A DNA stretch of 64,000 nucleotides from Elgaria multicarinata webbii (GCF_023053635.1 NC_086182.1:2679001-2743000), one strand, 5' to 3'; numbered from the stretch's first letter, positions 1 to 11,451 are shown. Notes: generated from the letters alone by a model not told the origin. Numbers and translations: made by a program.

Positions 1-2062
1 GGCTAGGAGCATCCTCTGGATGGCCCAGCATCCTGCTCCCAACGGACGGTGGCCGAATGCTCTCCGCTGTTGCTTAGCCTCAGAACCTGGTACTCAGAGC
101 TACACTTCCTCTGTACATGGAAGCCCCACTAGTACCTCAAGCTTAATCGCCATCCATGGTCCACTGGGATCAGGCCAAAGCCATTTTAGAGGCTGCCTGA
201 GCTAGTGGCTGTCACCACACCTTGCGGCAGTGACGTCCATACATGAATGTGCGTGTTGTTTGAGAAGTACTTATTTTGTTTCCTCTGGCCACTGCCTTCT
301 TCATAGGGGGACCCCCCAGCCTGCGCTCCCAGGATTGTGAGGACAGGAGCAAAAACGCTCCCTCTGCTTCTTGCTAACGGAAGAAGGGAGACGCAACTTT
401 GGGAAGAACCCTCATCAGAAACAAGCACATGCCTGACTGCAGAGTGCAGATGGCTGCAGCCTCACCCCCACCCCACCCAGTGTGGCTGGGCTGGGCTCCT
501 GTTCTATAGCATACTTAGCCGGGCGGTTAATCCAGCCTTATCTGTATGAAGAAAACATACATTAACTTTTGAAATCCCCCACGCTTCGTTTAGTCCAGAG
601 GCTGACTCAAATGTGCAGTGCCATGTCGTTCTTTGTCCTGAGAAAACCCAGCTGCATCTCTCTCAGCTGGGAGAGGGGCATGTTCAGAGCTGTGCAAGAG
701 CACATGGTGCTAAACAATCCCGCCCGTGCGCTGTTCCCTTCTGCTCCAGTGGGCTTGAGCAAGACACGGCCCAGTGGACTGGGCCTCGTGAGCCAAATCT
801 GCCGGCCTCCCATTCATCTTACGGCCATTTAATGTCTCCATGCTCAGGATCCTCGCTCTGCCTGGCAGCTGGCCCTGGCCAGGGAGGCAAAGGCATCGCA
901 GGCTTGTTTTTGAAATGGTTGTGCAAACTGCTGGGAGTGGCCGGGCTCCTTCCCCAGGTGCCCCGGCGGCCTGTGATACAACTGTTGTCTGTCAGCACCC
1001 TTGATTGGCAGCCTGCCTGCGCCCAAATGTCCCTTTCTGACCCCTTCTCAAACCCGAGAGGCCTCGCACGCTGACGTTGGGCAACTCCGCGGCCTGCCGT
1101 CTCGGAAAGGCCTTGGCTCACCTCCAGAAGGTTGCGTCAGTGTGACAAGCGTTGCTCCATGCGTGTTTCGGAAGTGTGTTTTTGTTTTTGTCTCTCAGAA
1201 CTGCCTCTGAGTCACTGGTATTTTGCCCCAGGGACATTCGGAGCAAGGGGTGCCAGAGGAAAGTAGGCGAGGACCTGAGACAGCCCGTCGATGGGCCTCT
1301 CAGCTTTGGAGTGATGGGGGGGAGGGTGTACCCTCAGTTCTCGTCCCCACTCTCTTTCCCCACCCTCCCTTCTGTCCTGAGGTCACCCTCTTCCCCCAGC
1401 GTGAAGTCTCAGCCCTGTGGAAACATGTCCGTTTGACTTCATTCTGGAAGATCAGAACACCAAGAGATGCGGATTCTAACACAGGATCTGCTGGCCAGTC
1501 TAAGAGCCCTGCCCCCTTGGGTACCAGAAAGTGGCCACAACATTCCAGAAAATTCCACACTGGAAAGTGGTTTCAAAATTCTAGAGGCACAACATGTGTC
1601 CAAGCAGGGCCAGTTCCAGGTTTTTGAGGGCCCTCGGGCAAGATGCCCACCATGGGGGCCTTCCACCAGCAGTTGCATCTATATCTTCTCACCCCCACTG
1701 TCACCAGGGGCATTTGCTACCCTTGGCTTGCTCGATATTCAAAGAGTCAGTAGAAAATAGGCCGTGACATCTGCTGCTGCTCCTTCTCACCAGCACTGTT
1801 GTCTGGGACGGAGTGAGAGCTAAGGTGAACAAGCAGGTGGCAATGCAAAGGAGGAGGAGGAGGAGGAACTCCACAGTCTCTTCTGCTGGGGGTGTCAGCC
1901 CTTGGTGGGTGCCCATCCCTGCCTACCTGTGATGCCGCCTCCGTGTCTAAGTTGTGGTGAATTTGGAGAAGATGAGATGGTTTCATTTTCTGACAGACTC
2001 AGTGGCACTCTAGAATATCACCCAGCAAGAAGTTCCCAGAGATGATATGGGGTATGTGTGTG
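1..2062. other. Intergenic stretch, nothing recognised
   Basis: I see no gene, RNA gene or repeat that I can name. The open frames here are short, overlap on both strands and carry no domain motif. A short GGA repeat lies near 1850. Confidence 0.5.
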
Positions 2063-2275
2063 TCATAGAATCATAGAATAGCAGAGTTGGAAGGGGCCTA
2101 CAAGGCCATCTAGTCCAACCCCCTGCTCAGTGCAGGAATCCACCCTAAAGCATCCCTGACAGATGGTTGTCCAGCTGCCTCTTGAAGGCCTCTAGTGTGG
2201 GAGAGCCCACAACCTCCCTAGGTAACTGATTCCATTGTCATACTGCTCTAACAGTCAGGAAATTTTTCTTGATGG
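2063..2275 (-). mobile_element. CR1 LINE 3' end fragment, 5'-truncated
   Basis: On the minus strand this matches the last ~200 bases of the complete CR1 just downstream. It has the same stretch encoding the ORF2 C-terminus and the same ATTCTATG-type tail. It lies about 110 bases from that complete copy in the same orientation. Severe 5' truncation is the usual fate of CR1 insertions. The spacer 2276-2383 includes a degraded copy (about 2310-2375) of a short repeat beginning GTGCAATCCTACGCATG. Confidence 0.85.
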
Positions 2276-2483
2276 GCCTGAATTTTGGCTATCCAGATAA
2301 AGTACTTACACACTGTGCAATCCTACGCATGCCTGTTCAGCAGTAAATCCCACTGAGTTCAATGGCACTTGCTCTCGAGGAGGAATCATAGAATCATAGA
2401 ATCATAGAATCATAGAATAGCAGAGTTGGAAGGGGCCTACAAGGCCATCGAGTCCAACCCCCTGCTCAATGCAGGAATCCACC

Positions 2484-5387
2484 CTAAAGCATCCCTGACA
2501 GATGGTTGTCCAGCTGCCTCTTGAATGCCTCTAGTGTGGGAGAGCCCACAACCTCCCTAGGTAGCTGATTCCACTGTCGCACTGCTCTAACAGTCAGGAA
2601 GTTTTTCCTGATGTCCAGCCGGAATCTGGCTTCCTTTAACTTGAGCCCGTTATTCCGTGTCCTGCACTCTGGGAGAATCGAGAAGAGATCCTGGCCCTCC
2701 TCTGTGTGACAACCTTTTAAGTATTTGAAGAGTGCTATCATGTCTCCCCTCAATCTTCTCTTCTCCAGGCTAAACATGCCCAGTTCTTTCAGTCTCTCTT
2801 CATAGGGCTTTGTTTCTAGACCTCTGATCATCCTCGTTGCCCTCTTCTGAACACGCTCCAGCTTGTCTGCGTCCTTCTTGAATTGTGGAGCCCAGAACTG
2901 GACGCAATACTCTAGATGAGGCCTAACCAGGGCCGAATAGAGAGGAACCAGTACCTCACGTGATTTGGAAGCTATACTTCTATTAATGCAGCCCAAAATA
3001 GCATTGGCCTTTCTTGCAGCCATATCGCACTGTTGGCTCATATTCAGCTTGTGATCTACAACAATTCCAAGATCTTTCTCATTTGTAGTATTGCTGAGCC
3101 AAGTGTCCCCCATCTTGTAACTGTGCATTTGGTTTCTATTCCCTAAATGTAGAACTTGGCATTTATCCCTATTAAATTTCATTCTGTTGTTTTCAGCCCA
3201 GCACTCCAGCCTATCAAGATCACTTTGAAGTTTGTTTCTGTCTTCCAGGGTATTAGCTATCCCACCCAATTTGGTGTCATCTGCAAATTTGATCAGCGTT
3301 CCCTGCACCTCCTCGTCCAAATCATTAATAAAAATGTTGAAGAGCACTGGGCCCAGGACTGAGCCCTGCGGCACCCCACTCGTTGCCTCTCCCCAGTTTG
3401 AGAAGGTTCCATTGATAAGTACTCTTTGAATCCGATTCTGTAGCCAACTGTGGATCCACCTAATAGTTGTTCCATCTAGCCCACTTTTAGCTAGTTTGTT
3501 AATCAGAATGTCATGTGGTACTTTGTCAAAAGCTTTGCTGAAGTCAAGATATATGACATCCACAGCATTCCCACAGTCCACAAGGGAGGTTATCCTATCA
3601 AAAAATGAGATCAAATTAGTCTGACAGGATTTGTTCCTGACAAATCCATGTTGGCTTCTAGTAATCACTGCATTGATTTCAAGGTGTTTACAGATTGACT
3701 TCTTTATAATCTGCTCCAGAATTTTCCCAGGGATGGATGTCAGGCTGACTGGTCTGTAGTTCCCAGGTTCCTCCTTTTTGCCCTTTTTGAAGATAGGGAC
3801 AACGTTAGCCCTCCTCCAGTCGTCCGGCACCTCACCCGTCTTCCATGATTTTGCAAAGATAATAGACAAAGGTTCTGAGAGTTCTTCCGCTAGCTCCTTC
3901 ATTACTCTTGGATGCAGTTCATCGGGCCCTGGGGATTTGAACTCATTCAAGGAAATTAGGTGTTCTTTGACCATTTGTTTATCAATCTCAAACTGCAATC
4001 CTGCCCCCTCAACTTCTGCTTCACTTTTTCCAGGGGGGTCATAGATCCGCTTTTGGGAGAAGACCGAGGCAAAGTAGGAATTGAGCACTTCAGCCTTTTG
4101 TTTGTCGTCTGTTATCAATTTGCCATCCTCATTAAGCAGTTGAACCACCATTTCTTTCCTCTGTCTTTTACTACTCACGTATCTGAAGAAAGCCTTTTTA
4201 TTGCTTTTAGCATCCCTCGCTAATCTCAGCTCATTCACAGCTTTAGCCTTCCTGACGCCATTTCGGCACTTCTGCGCCACTTGTCTGTACTCTTCTTTTG
4301 TAGCCTGGCCTTCCTTCCACTTCCTATATGTATCCCTTTTTGTTTTCAGTTCATCAATAAGCTTTTTGTGGAGCCACATTGGTTTCCTCTGTTGTCTTCT
4401 ATCTTTTCTCCTTGTTGGAATTGTTTGTAACTGTGCCTTTAAAATTTCATTTTTTAGATACTCCCACCCATCCTGCACTCCTTTTCTTTTTAGGCTCCCT
4501 TGCCACGGGACCTTACTTATTATAGTTCTGAGTTTATTAAAATCAGCTTTCCTAAAATCCAGAGTACGTGTATGGCTACGCTCGACTTTTGTCTCCTTCA
4601 TAATCAAGAATTCAAGTATGACGTGGTCACTTTCCCCCAGAGTTCCCGTAACTGCCACTTTATCCACTAAGTCATCCCTATTGGTCAATAACAAGTCAAG
4701 GATTGCTGACCCTCTAGTTCCTTCCACCACTTTCTGTAGGAGAAAGTTATCACCCATACATGTCAGGAATTTCTTGGAAGGGCCGCTTTTGGCAGTAATG
4801 GTCTCCCAACAGATATCAGGGTAATTGAAGTCCCCCATCACTACTACATCACACTTCCTTGAAACACTGGCAATTTGTTTCTCAAAAGTTTCGTCCTCGT
4901 CTTCTCCTTGATTGGGTGGTCGGTAGTAGACTCCGATTATCATATTCTTTTTATTCCTAGCCCCATTTATTTTAATCCAGACGCTCTCGACGGGGCTCCC
5001 AATCTCATCCGCCTGTATTTCTGTGCAGGGATAGGTATTTTTAACATATAGTGCAACTCCACCTCCCTTTCTATTTCTTCTGTTCTTTTTGAACAAGTTA
5101 TATCCTTCAATTGCTATATTCCAGTCATGGGAGTCATCCCACCAAGTTTCAGTTATACCTATCAAGTCGTATTTGCCTTCATGTAATAAGAGTTCAAGTT
5201 CATTCTGTTTGTTTCCCATGCTCTGGGCATTAGTATATAGACATCGAAGACCATGTGTTTTATAGTCTGGCTTTGTTCCTACCTTGTTGCAGACACTATT
5301 TTGGGACTCTGTTGGAGCTGTTCTCTGTACTGTGGTGCATTGGCCTTCATCCATTGTTGCCTCAAAATTTACGTCTCCCACCCCCAC
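2484..5387 (-). CDS. CR1 ORF2: endonuclease and reverse transcriptase (967 aa)
   Basis: This protein nicks chromosomal DNA and copies the element RNA into the nick. The N-terminal third is an APE-type endonuclease with an NAQSM block near residue 54, TETWW near 80, GDFNYPD near 171 and GESDH near 222. The reverse transcriptase follows, with SPGPDELHP, NYRPVSLTS, YLDFSKAFDKVPH, SGVPQGSVLGP and the catalytic FADDTK box. The C-terminal region ([22 protein letters not shown] through LDNHLSGML) is the part kept by most truncated copies in the window. The length fits complete CR1 ORF2 proteins. The start is the first Met after the ORF1 stop, five bases away, so translation probably depends on reinitiation or coupling. 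That last point is inference. Confidence 0.93.
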   Translation of the reverse strand: MGVGDVNFEATMDEGQCTTVQRTAPTESQNSVCNKVGTKPDYKTHGLRCLYTNAQSMGNKQNELELLLHEGKYDLIGITETWWDDSHDWNIAIEGYNLFKKNRRNRKGGGVALYVKNTYPCTEIQADEIGSPVESVWIKINGARNKKNMIIGVYYRPPNQGEDEDETFEKQIASVSRKCDVVVMGDFNYPDICWETITAKSGPSKKFLTCMGDNFLLQKVVEGTRGSAILDLLLTNRDDLVDKVAVTGTLGESDHVILEFLIMKETKVERSHTRTLDFRKADFNKLRTIISKVPWQGSLKRKGVQDGWEYLKNEILKAQLQTIPTRRKDRRQQRKPMWLHKKLIDELKTKRDTYRKWKEGQATKEEYRQVAQKCRNGVRKAKAVNELRLARDAKSNKKAFFRYVSSKRQRKEMVVQLLNEDGKLITDDKQKAEVLNSYFASVFSQKRIYDPPGKSEAEVEGAGLQFEIDKQMVKEHLISLNEFKSPGPDELHPRVMKELAEELSEPLSIIFAKSWKTGEVPDDWRRANVVPIFKKGKKEEPGNYRPVSLTSIPGKILEQIIKKSICKHLEINAVITRSQHGFVRNKSCQTNLISFFDRITSLVDCGNAVDVIYLDFSKAFDKVPHDILINKLAKSGLDGTTIRWIHSWLQNRIQRVLINGTFSNWGEATSGVPQGSVLGPVLFNIFINDLDEEVQGTLIKFADDTKLGGIANTLEDRNKLQSDLDRLECWAENNRMKFNRDKCQVLHLGNRNQMHSYKMGDTWLSNTTNEKDLGIVVDHKLNMSQQCDMAARKANAILGCINRSIASKSREVLVPLYSALVRPHLEYCVQFWAPQFKKDADKLERVQKRATRMIRGLETKPYEERLKELGMFSLEKRRLRGDMIALFKYLKGCHTEEGQDLFSILPECRTRNNGLKLKEARFRLDIRKNFLTVRAVRQWNQLPREVVGSPTLEAFKRQLDNHLSGML

Positions 5388-5392
5388 AAGAT

Positions 5393-6391
5393 TCAGTTTA
5401 AAGCCCTCCTGATGAAGTTCTTCATGCTGTGGCCAAACTCATTCTTTCCAGCCCTTGTGAGGTGCAACCCATCCCTTGCCAGCAGTCCATGTTCCAAGTA
5501 GCGTAGCCCGTGGTCCCAGAATCCAAAACTCTCACGACGGCACCACTTTCGAAGCCAGTCGTTCATCCGGAGTATTTTTCTTTCCCTTTCTAATCCTCTT
5601 CCAAGAACCGGGAGGATGGATGAGAAAACTACCTGGGCCCCAAAGTTCTTCAGTTTCCTTCCCAGAACTTCAAAGTCTGAAATGATTTCTTTGTAGCTCT
5701 GCTTGGCGACATCATTTGTTCCCACATGGATGAGAAGAAAGGGGTATGTGTCCGTGGGCTTTATGAGCTTCGGTAACCCTTCAGTCACATCTCTAATCTG
5801 TGCTCCAGGGAGACAGCACACCTGGCGAGTCCATGGGTCTTCACGACATACTTGGGTTTCAATCCCACGCAGCAGGGAGTCTCCTACAATGACTACTCTT
5901 CGCTTCTTCTTGGTTGACCTACCTTCTGTCTCTTGGTCACTGTTGCATGGTGCCTCCTGTACTTCTTCCTCTGCAAACTGTCCTTCAGTCTCATTCTCCA
6001 GAAGCTGAAAGCGGTTGCTTAACTGCAATGGCTCCACCGGTGCAGAACGCCCTCTAATTCCTCTTCTAACTGTCACTCTTTTCCAGGGAGTTTCCTCTTC
6101 ATTGGCTTTCCTCCCCTCAGCATACTCCACTTCTGCTTCAGCTGGCTGTTGTTCTTCAATCTCATGTGCTTCTTGTTGCTGTTGCAGTTCCACCGTTCGG
6201 TCTAAGAACTCCTCGACTTCTCTTATTCCTTGGAGGGTGGACACTCGCTGCTCAAGTCCCCTCACTTTTTCTTCCAAAAGTGCCACCAGCTTGCACTTGT
6301 TGCAGGTATACGCCATGTTGAGCTCAGGCAGAAACACGAACATTGCACACCCTTTGCAGGTCACTACCTCTAGGGACTCCTTTCCATCCAT
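5393..6391 (-). CDS. CR1 ORF1: zinc-finger/esterase protein (332 aa)
   Basis: This is the first protein of the CR1 element. Residues ~12-34 hold two CxxC pairs (CKGC and CNKC) that look like a zinc-binding finger. Residues ~37-75 form a short heptad-like coiled coil rich in Glu and Gln. Residues ~165-325 are an SGNH-type esterase domain: GDSLLRG supplies the nucleophile Ser, HVGTNDV the conserved Asn block, and DGLHLT the Asp/His pair near the C-terminus. This esterase type of ORF1 is known from vertebrate CR1 elements, where it is thought to act with RNA or lipid; its exact job is unsettled. All catalytic blocks are present. It sits immediately upstream of ORF2. Confidence 0.92.
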   Translation of the reverse strand: MDGKESLEVVTCKGCAMFVFLPELNMAYTCNKCKLVALLEEKVRGLEQRVSTLQGIREVEEFLDRTVELQQQQEAHEIEEQQPAEAEVEYAEGRKANEEETPWKRVTVRRGIRGRSAPVEPLQLSNRFQLLENETEGQFAEEEVQEAPCNSDQETEGRSTKKKRRVVIVGDSLLRGIETQVCREDPWTRQVCCLPGAQIRDVTEGLPKLIKPTDTYPFLLIHVGTNDVAKQSYKEIISDFEVLGRKLKNFGAQVVFSSILPVLGRGLERERKILRMNDWLRKWCRRESFGFWDHGLRYLEHGLLARDGLHLTRAGKNEFGHSMKNFIRRALN

Positions 6392-6831
6392 AATGTCGAT
6401 TTCTGCTTTTGTTTTTCCCCTTTTTGATTATAGTAGAATTGCCTTTGCTTTGTTGTGTCCTCTCTGAAGGTACACAACTATATGAGGATGTCTTAAGGGA
6501 AAGTAATCTTTTGGTTTTTTTGCTTTTGTTTGGTGGTGGTTTTGTGGGGTGTTTTTTTTCTCTTTATGCTTTTCTTTTTTCCCCCACCTCTTTTTTATTT
6601 TTATTTTATTTATTTATTTTTATTTTTATTATTATTATTATTTAGAGGCCTCCCCCTTGGCCTCCCCTGCCGAACTCCCCCTGCCAAACTCCTGTTTGCT
6701 CTTCCTGTTCGCTCGCTCCCTGGGAATCTGGCTTACTTTTCTAGCTCCTTCTTGAGCTGGGCCAGCTGCTCTTCCCTGCTTCTGCTTAGCTCCAAGTCAA
6801 CAACCAGAATGAGGGCAGGAGGGCAGCTTTA

Positions 6832-7529
6832 GACCTACGGATGCCTTCAGGCAGTACCAGTCAATAACAGCACCTCAACAAGTCTCTGCTTTTAAATGCA
6901 GGCCAGCAGTACAAGTGGTGGCCACCAGCCCTTTTCGCTGCTCCAGTGTAGAATTTGGGGCCCTTGTACACGTAGAAGCACGAAATGCCTTGGTGGTGGT
7001 GGGGGGTTGCCTTTATTCCACCAAGTCTGGGAGTAGGCAGAAGAGCAGCAGAGGAGCAGCAGAGTAGTTTGTGACTTGCCAAAAAGAGGGCATGCATCAC
7101 CCAAAACAGAGGGCAGTGATATATCTATAGATATAGATATAGATGCAAATTTAAATATAATTTAAAGAGAAATACAGTACAGTCTTTAACTTTGTACTGA
7201 CCTTGGACTGGAGAGTACTTCCATCAGAGCAGGGGTGGCCAGAAAGCTGCCTTTGAGTGCCTTTTTTGGGTAGAAAGATGGGGGTCTCTCTCAACTGATT
7301 AAATAAATAAGAGTTAGATCTCTAGGCTCCCATCTTTACTGCACTGCTTTGGCGCCTCGCTCCCGCCCTTGCGTTCCTTCCTGACATCTGCATGGGAAGG
7401 AATGCAAGTGAAAACTTTCTCAGTGTTTAAAAGTTTTTTTTTTAAAAAAACCAGGCTGGAGAGGAACAGGACCATATTCCTCCCCCCACTTTTTAAAATT
7501 TTATTATCTCCGCAGCTGCGGAGATACAG
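6832..7529. other. Intergenic stretch without a gene
   Basis: No gene is seen. A TATAGA repeat lies near 7121-7145. Otherwise this is unassigned DNA next to the 5' end of the complete CR1. Confidence 0.45.
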
Positions 7530-7640
7530 GCCGTTTCTACACCTGCCTTTTCCCCTGGGTTCATCCCTGTGCGTCCAAATGCCACACAGGGACGATCCCT
7601 CCATTTCCCTGGGATAATCCTTAAGTGTAGAAAGGGACAC
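7530..7640. repeat. Short inverted-repeat element (MITE-like)
   Basis: The ends are inverted: GCCGTTTCTACAC on the left and GTGTAGAAAGGG on the right, with a partly palindromic middle. The TTTCTACAC terminus resembles that of the element at 47345-47695. No transposase is present. The flanks to 8090 include two related copies of a segment with AGCTGC and GATACAG (7510 and 7830). Confidence 0.5.
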
Positions 7641-8091
7641 AGATAATAAAAAGAAAAAGAAATGAGGGAGGAAGAGGAGGAACGGGCAGCCAGAGGGAGG
7701 CCGCGAGGGCGGGGGTCAGGGACTGGGGCAAACCACCTCTCCTCTCCGCTGCTCCCTCTGGCTGCCTGTTTGTTCTCCCACCCACCTACCTCATCCCTTC
7801 CTTTAGATTTTTATTATCCGTATCTGTGCAGCTGCAGGGATACAGATAATATATTTTTTAAAAGGGGGAGAGGAATGGCCCCACTCCTCTCCCCCCCATT
7901 TTTATTTTACTTTTACTTTTACAGGCGTGGGGGCTGCCAAAAAACTCAGGGTACGTGCCTGACTTTTGGGGAGCGGTGTTTCCGGGGTTTGTCCCCGGAC
8001 GGCTTCGCAATGGCGGCTGCGTCATGTAGTTGCCATGCCGCTGCTGCGAAGCCACCCCGGGGCAAACCCTTCATGTAGACATGACCCAGGT

Positions 8092-8204
8092 GATTTGCAC
8101 TTGAACTCCCAGCATTCCTGACCATTGGCCATGCTAGCAGGGGCTTCTGGGAGTTGAAGTCCCAAACACCTGGAGATCTACCTTCTGCTCACCCCTGAAA
8201 TAGA
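8092..8204. repeat. Degraded palindromic MITE fragment
   Basis: The sequence GAACTCCCAGCATTCCTGAC is followed by its imperfect inverse around GGGAGTTGAAGTCCC and ends in CACCCCTG. The same pattern is found at 20851-20965. Confidence 0.5.
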
Positions 8205-8929
8205 GGAGGCCTTCAAAATAGAGGGCAGGCCTCTTGCAGAGGACTGTCTTCTGTAAAAAGCAAGCACGTGGCCACCCTCACGCTCTTGCCAGGCTCATCG
8301 CCTTGCCCTTTCCCAGCCCATCATCATGTCTCCACGGCTACCTGGGCCAATTCTAGCCCCACCCTGGCTTCCTCAAGGAGCGGGAGGGTGTTCTCCGGCA
8401 GCACGGACTTTGGCCCGAGAGCATTTGGCCTCACGAGCGCTCAGGCTCCAAGCAGCGGGTTTCATTGGGTCGTGTGGGGAGAGAGCAGCTTCTCTGCGAG
8501 GCTCGCTGACCACAAGGCTGGGCTGGGCAGGCTGCCACATCACCTGCACCAGGCTTACTCCTGCCTTGGCACGTAGGCGGACTTTCGTTTTGACAGCCAA
8601 AGCAAAAGGGCTTTCTGTTTCCCTGAACTGGGCGTCTTGGTGCTGTGGGACAAATATGATGTCAGCAGCAGCAGTGCTTGCGTGGCTTTGTGGCAATGAA
8701 GCCCTGGACAGCCAGGCCCCACCCCCCACCCCGCCGAACCCAAACATGCCAACACTCAAGGGCCTGCCAGGAGCCATGGGTTGCTTCGCTGGGGTGCAAA
8801 CCTCCCCCAGGAAGGAGGCATGAGGTGGATGGGAGCGGAGGGCAGAGAGGGGGAGGGGGGATGCTACGCAGGAGGGAAAGGCGCTGGTCACCCAGGCTAG
8901 GCCTCGGGAGTCCGCCTTGCTTCTAAGGA
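8205..8929. other. Intergenic stretch, nothing recognised
   Basis: Moderately GC-rich DNA. The overlapping frames on both strands carry no domain motif, and I see no repeat that I can name. Confidence 0.4.
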
Positions 8930-9047
8930 AGCCTTCCCCAACCGGGTGTGGAGGGGACTGCAACTCCCATCACCCCCACTAGCTTGCTGTAGTAGCTGGG
9001 GCTGGTGGGGGTTGTAGTCCACCACATCTGCTCCGAGGTGTGGTCCT
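8930..9047. repeat. Palindromic MITE, family A (old copy)
   Basis: It starts with AGCCTTCCCCAAC and carries CAACTCCCATCACCCC on the left. The inverse GGGGGTTGTAGTCC lies on the right. This is the same imperfect hairpin as the better copy at 11480-11602. The right end is worn and no target duplication can be made out. Confidence 0.65.
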
Positions 9048-11451
9048 CAACGTGGTGGCTGCTCTGCCTGTGTGTTGCGCTCTGGAGCAGCCGGGGCGGG
9101 GCGGCCCTAGGACAGCCCACACCTGCCCTCCAGATAGAAACCAGACATGCCTGGGAAGGGGCTGGGCTCGGACCCTTTCTCCTGCCCTGCTAGCTTTCTC
9201 CCTGGAGGGAATATTTTGCATGGAGGGGCATTCAGTCTGAGGATGGAGCCCCAACTGCAGAGCTAACCCAGCCCAAGGGCTGCCTGCAAGGGGATGCGTG
9301 GACCCTCCGGCCCTTTTGCCACTGTAGCCTTGTGGCCCAGCCTGGGGCAGCGGCAGTGGAGTCGGCTGAGCGCCACGGCTTGATCCCCAGCATCCCCAGC
9401 TGGGCCAGCAGGCTGCCTGGGCTCATGCTAGCCCATGACAGTGCCCAGTTTGCCCATTTCCCCCTTCAGCTCTACGCATGGCTGTGCTGAGTCTACCACC
9501 CCCAGCACCCGAGGCTGTTATTGTGCGCTTGTGATTGCTCACTCAAGGTAGCTTGCACATCCTGTACACAACATCCTCCTCCTCCTCCCGGGCCTCTCCC
9601 ATGCTTTGCGACCATTATCACAGGTGTGGGGTTTTTTTTCCTAATGAGGAAAGTCTGGTATTATTTAGAAATGGCAGAATGAAAGTGGTGTGTAATTGCA
9701 CAATTCCACTATACCACAGCACCATCTATGGTTGTATACTGAAACATATAGAGAGGCAGAGAGAGAAAAGACCCTGGGGGAAAAGCACGGGTAAAGAAGG
9801 TGATCTTAATTCTGAAAAGAATCCAGAAGCAGAAGGCTCAATAAGGAAGCAGGAGAAAAGCCCCTGGACTTCCGCTGCCGGGCAAAGCAGATGGTCGTGG
9901 GCTGGGTGGCTGAACAACCTGACCTGGTCTGAGGTGGCTGCCAGTGTGCCCTCTTTTGCCCCTTGGGGCATTGTCCACAGATGGGCTGCCCAGTCCCTGC
10001 CCTGAGGAAAGGATGCCTTGTTTGATGGGGAAAGAGTGTTGCCTCCCAGGAGCCTAAAGGCTGACGTGTGCAGCCCCTTGCTCCTGCAGACTCACTCGAG
10101 CCTTGGGCTCTGCGTGTGGGCCTCCCCCACTCCCTGCACATGGCTTGCAGGGCCGTTTGCATCCATCACACCCCCAGTCTGGCCCCTCCTGCCAGGAGTC
10201 AAAGACCCCCATGTGCCACTATAGGTTGATATGTTCATCCTTTCCCTTACTGATTATTATTTGAAATAGGGGGGAAAGCAGTTGGCTACAAAGGGGAACA
10301 GTGGTGGTGGTGGTGGCAGCACGGGCACTAGCCAGTCAGTGTTCTCTCCAGTGAACTCTTGCATTGCTGCAAAATTGAAGAACTGATTCTTTCAGAGCTT
10401 AGCTCAGGATGGTTTAGCCTGATCACTTTGAGGGCACATCCGAAATACCTCCTCGCTCTATGAATGTTTCATCTGTCTTCACCCTTAGGTATCCTTCAAG
10501 CCCCGCATAACACCATGCTGTGCACATGGCAAGTCATGTGTAGGTGTGCGCTGCACATAGCTTCTAGTGGCTGGTGGAGCCATTGGGCAGCAGGGAAAAG
10601 AGGGCTGCCGGCTCCCTCTGCTCCTCAGGGGAGACTGAAGTGGGCGAGGGGAGCTGCAAAATGCCTTGAGCTGGCCCTGGGCAGGTCGTTCAGTGGGAAG
10701 CGGGCCAGACATCCGTTCTCAGCCGCAGCCCTTTTGTCATCGCCTGCCGTATCTTGGCCCACCTCGGCGGAAGGGTTTCGAAACCTCCAGAGGAGAAAGT
10801 GCGACGCAAGAGCTGCGGGGGCTTTTCCTGGAACACGTTGGAGAGCAGCAGGGCTCGCCCTTGGTGCTTGGAGAGACAGGGGCAGGACCGGATCCCCTTG
10901 GATCTGGATGGGGAACAGAGGCAGAGAGCGTTTGGGGTGTCCAGGGCAGAAAACCCCACGGGCTCTGCCCCCACCCCACCCCACCCCACCCCAGAGGTGG
11001 AAATATAATAAGCGACACCATTTGCTTAAGGCAGGGACGGGCAACGTGGGGGCCAAGCTGCCCCCAGACACCTTTCTTGGTGCCCACCAAGGTACCCTAT
11101 CCCTCCCACCCACATCATTATTTTTTTAATTAACAGATTCTTCTTACGGGCAGCTGGGATTGCTGTGAAACAGGCTTCTGCTGGGTTCAAAGGCGTCATC
11201 CGGTCCGGTGTGTTGGGGCTTAGAGCCCGCCTCGGCCTTGGACTCGGCCTTTGGGGCAGGCAATGTCCTTCGCTATGCTTCCCAAGGCAGCCACTTCGCG
11301 CTGGTGCCCAGGATGGATGTGCCAATTGCCCAATGTGCCCCTGGCCCCAGAAGGCCGCCTCCCCCTGCTTTAGGCCACCTCAGAATCACCCCGCCCAGTA
11401 CCAGGGGACGTAGAGGGTGCACAGCGCTGTGCGATGTCGCTTGGGCTGTAG
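9048..11451. other. Intergenic stretch, nothing recognised
   Basis: Moderately GC-rich DNA with several overlapping open frames, the longest 221 aa at 10464-11129. None has a recognisable domain or a clear exon structure. A short GTG repeat lies near 10303. I see no RNA gene. Confidence 0.4.

Larger units (their letters stand above)
2384..6830 (-). mobile_element. Full-length CR1 LINE with both ORFs intact
   Basis: This non-LTR retrotransposon has a 3' end made of four copies of the 8-base unit AATCATAG (2384-2417), the hallmark CR1 tail. Upstream on the minus strand lie an open ORF2 (2484-5387) and an open ORF1 (5393-6391), only five bases apart. About 400 bases of 5' leader follow, T-rich on the plus strand. 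The 5' edge is uncertain, because CR1 usually makes no target-site duplication and I found none; 6830 is an estimate. No internal stop or frameshift is visible in either frame, so the copy is young. At least seven other fragments in the window match its 3' end closely. Confidence 0.9.

Noticed and set aside
2384-2417. Tandem 8-base repeat taken as an independent microsatellite
   Set aside because: It is the standard 3' tail of CR1 and lies exactly at the element's end.
4201-4824. 207-codon open frame on the plus strand
   Set aside because: Antisense to the conserved CR1 ORF2 endonuclease region, with a Phe/Leu-rich shadow composition.
7226-8204. One large family B element with CAGGGGTGG and CACCCCTG ends
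   Set aside because: The two ends are short and common, no target duplication is seen, and the interior is a mix of other repeats.
10464-11129. 221-codon open frame and overlapping frames
   Set aside because: No domain, no splice context, and competing frames of similar length on both strands in a GC-rich stretch.
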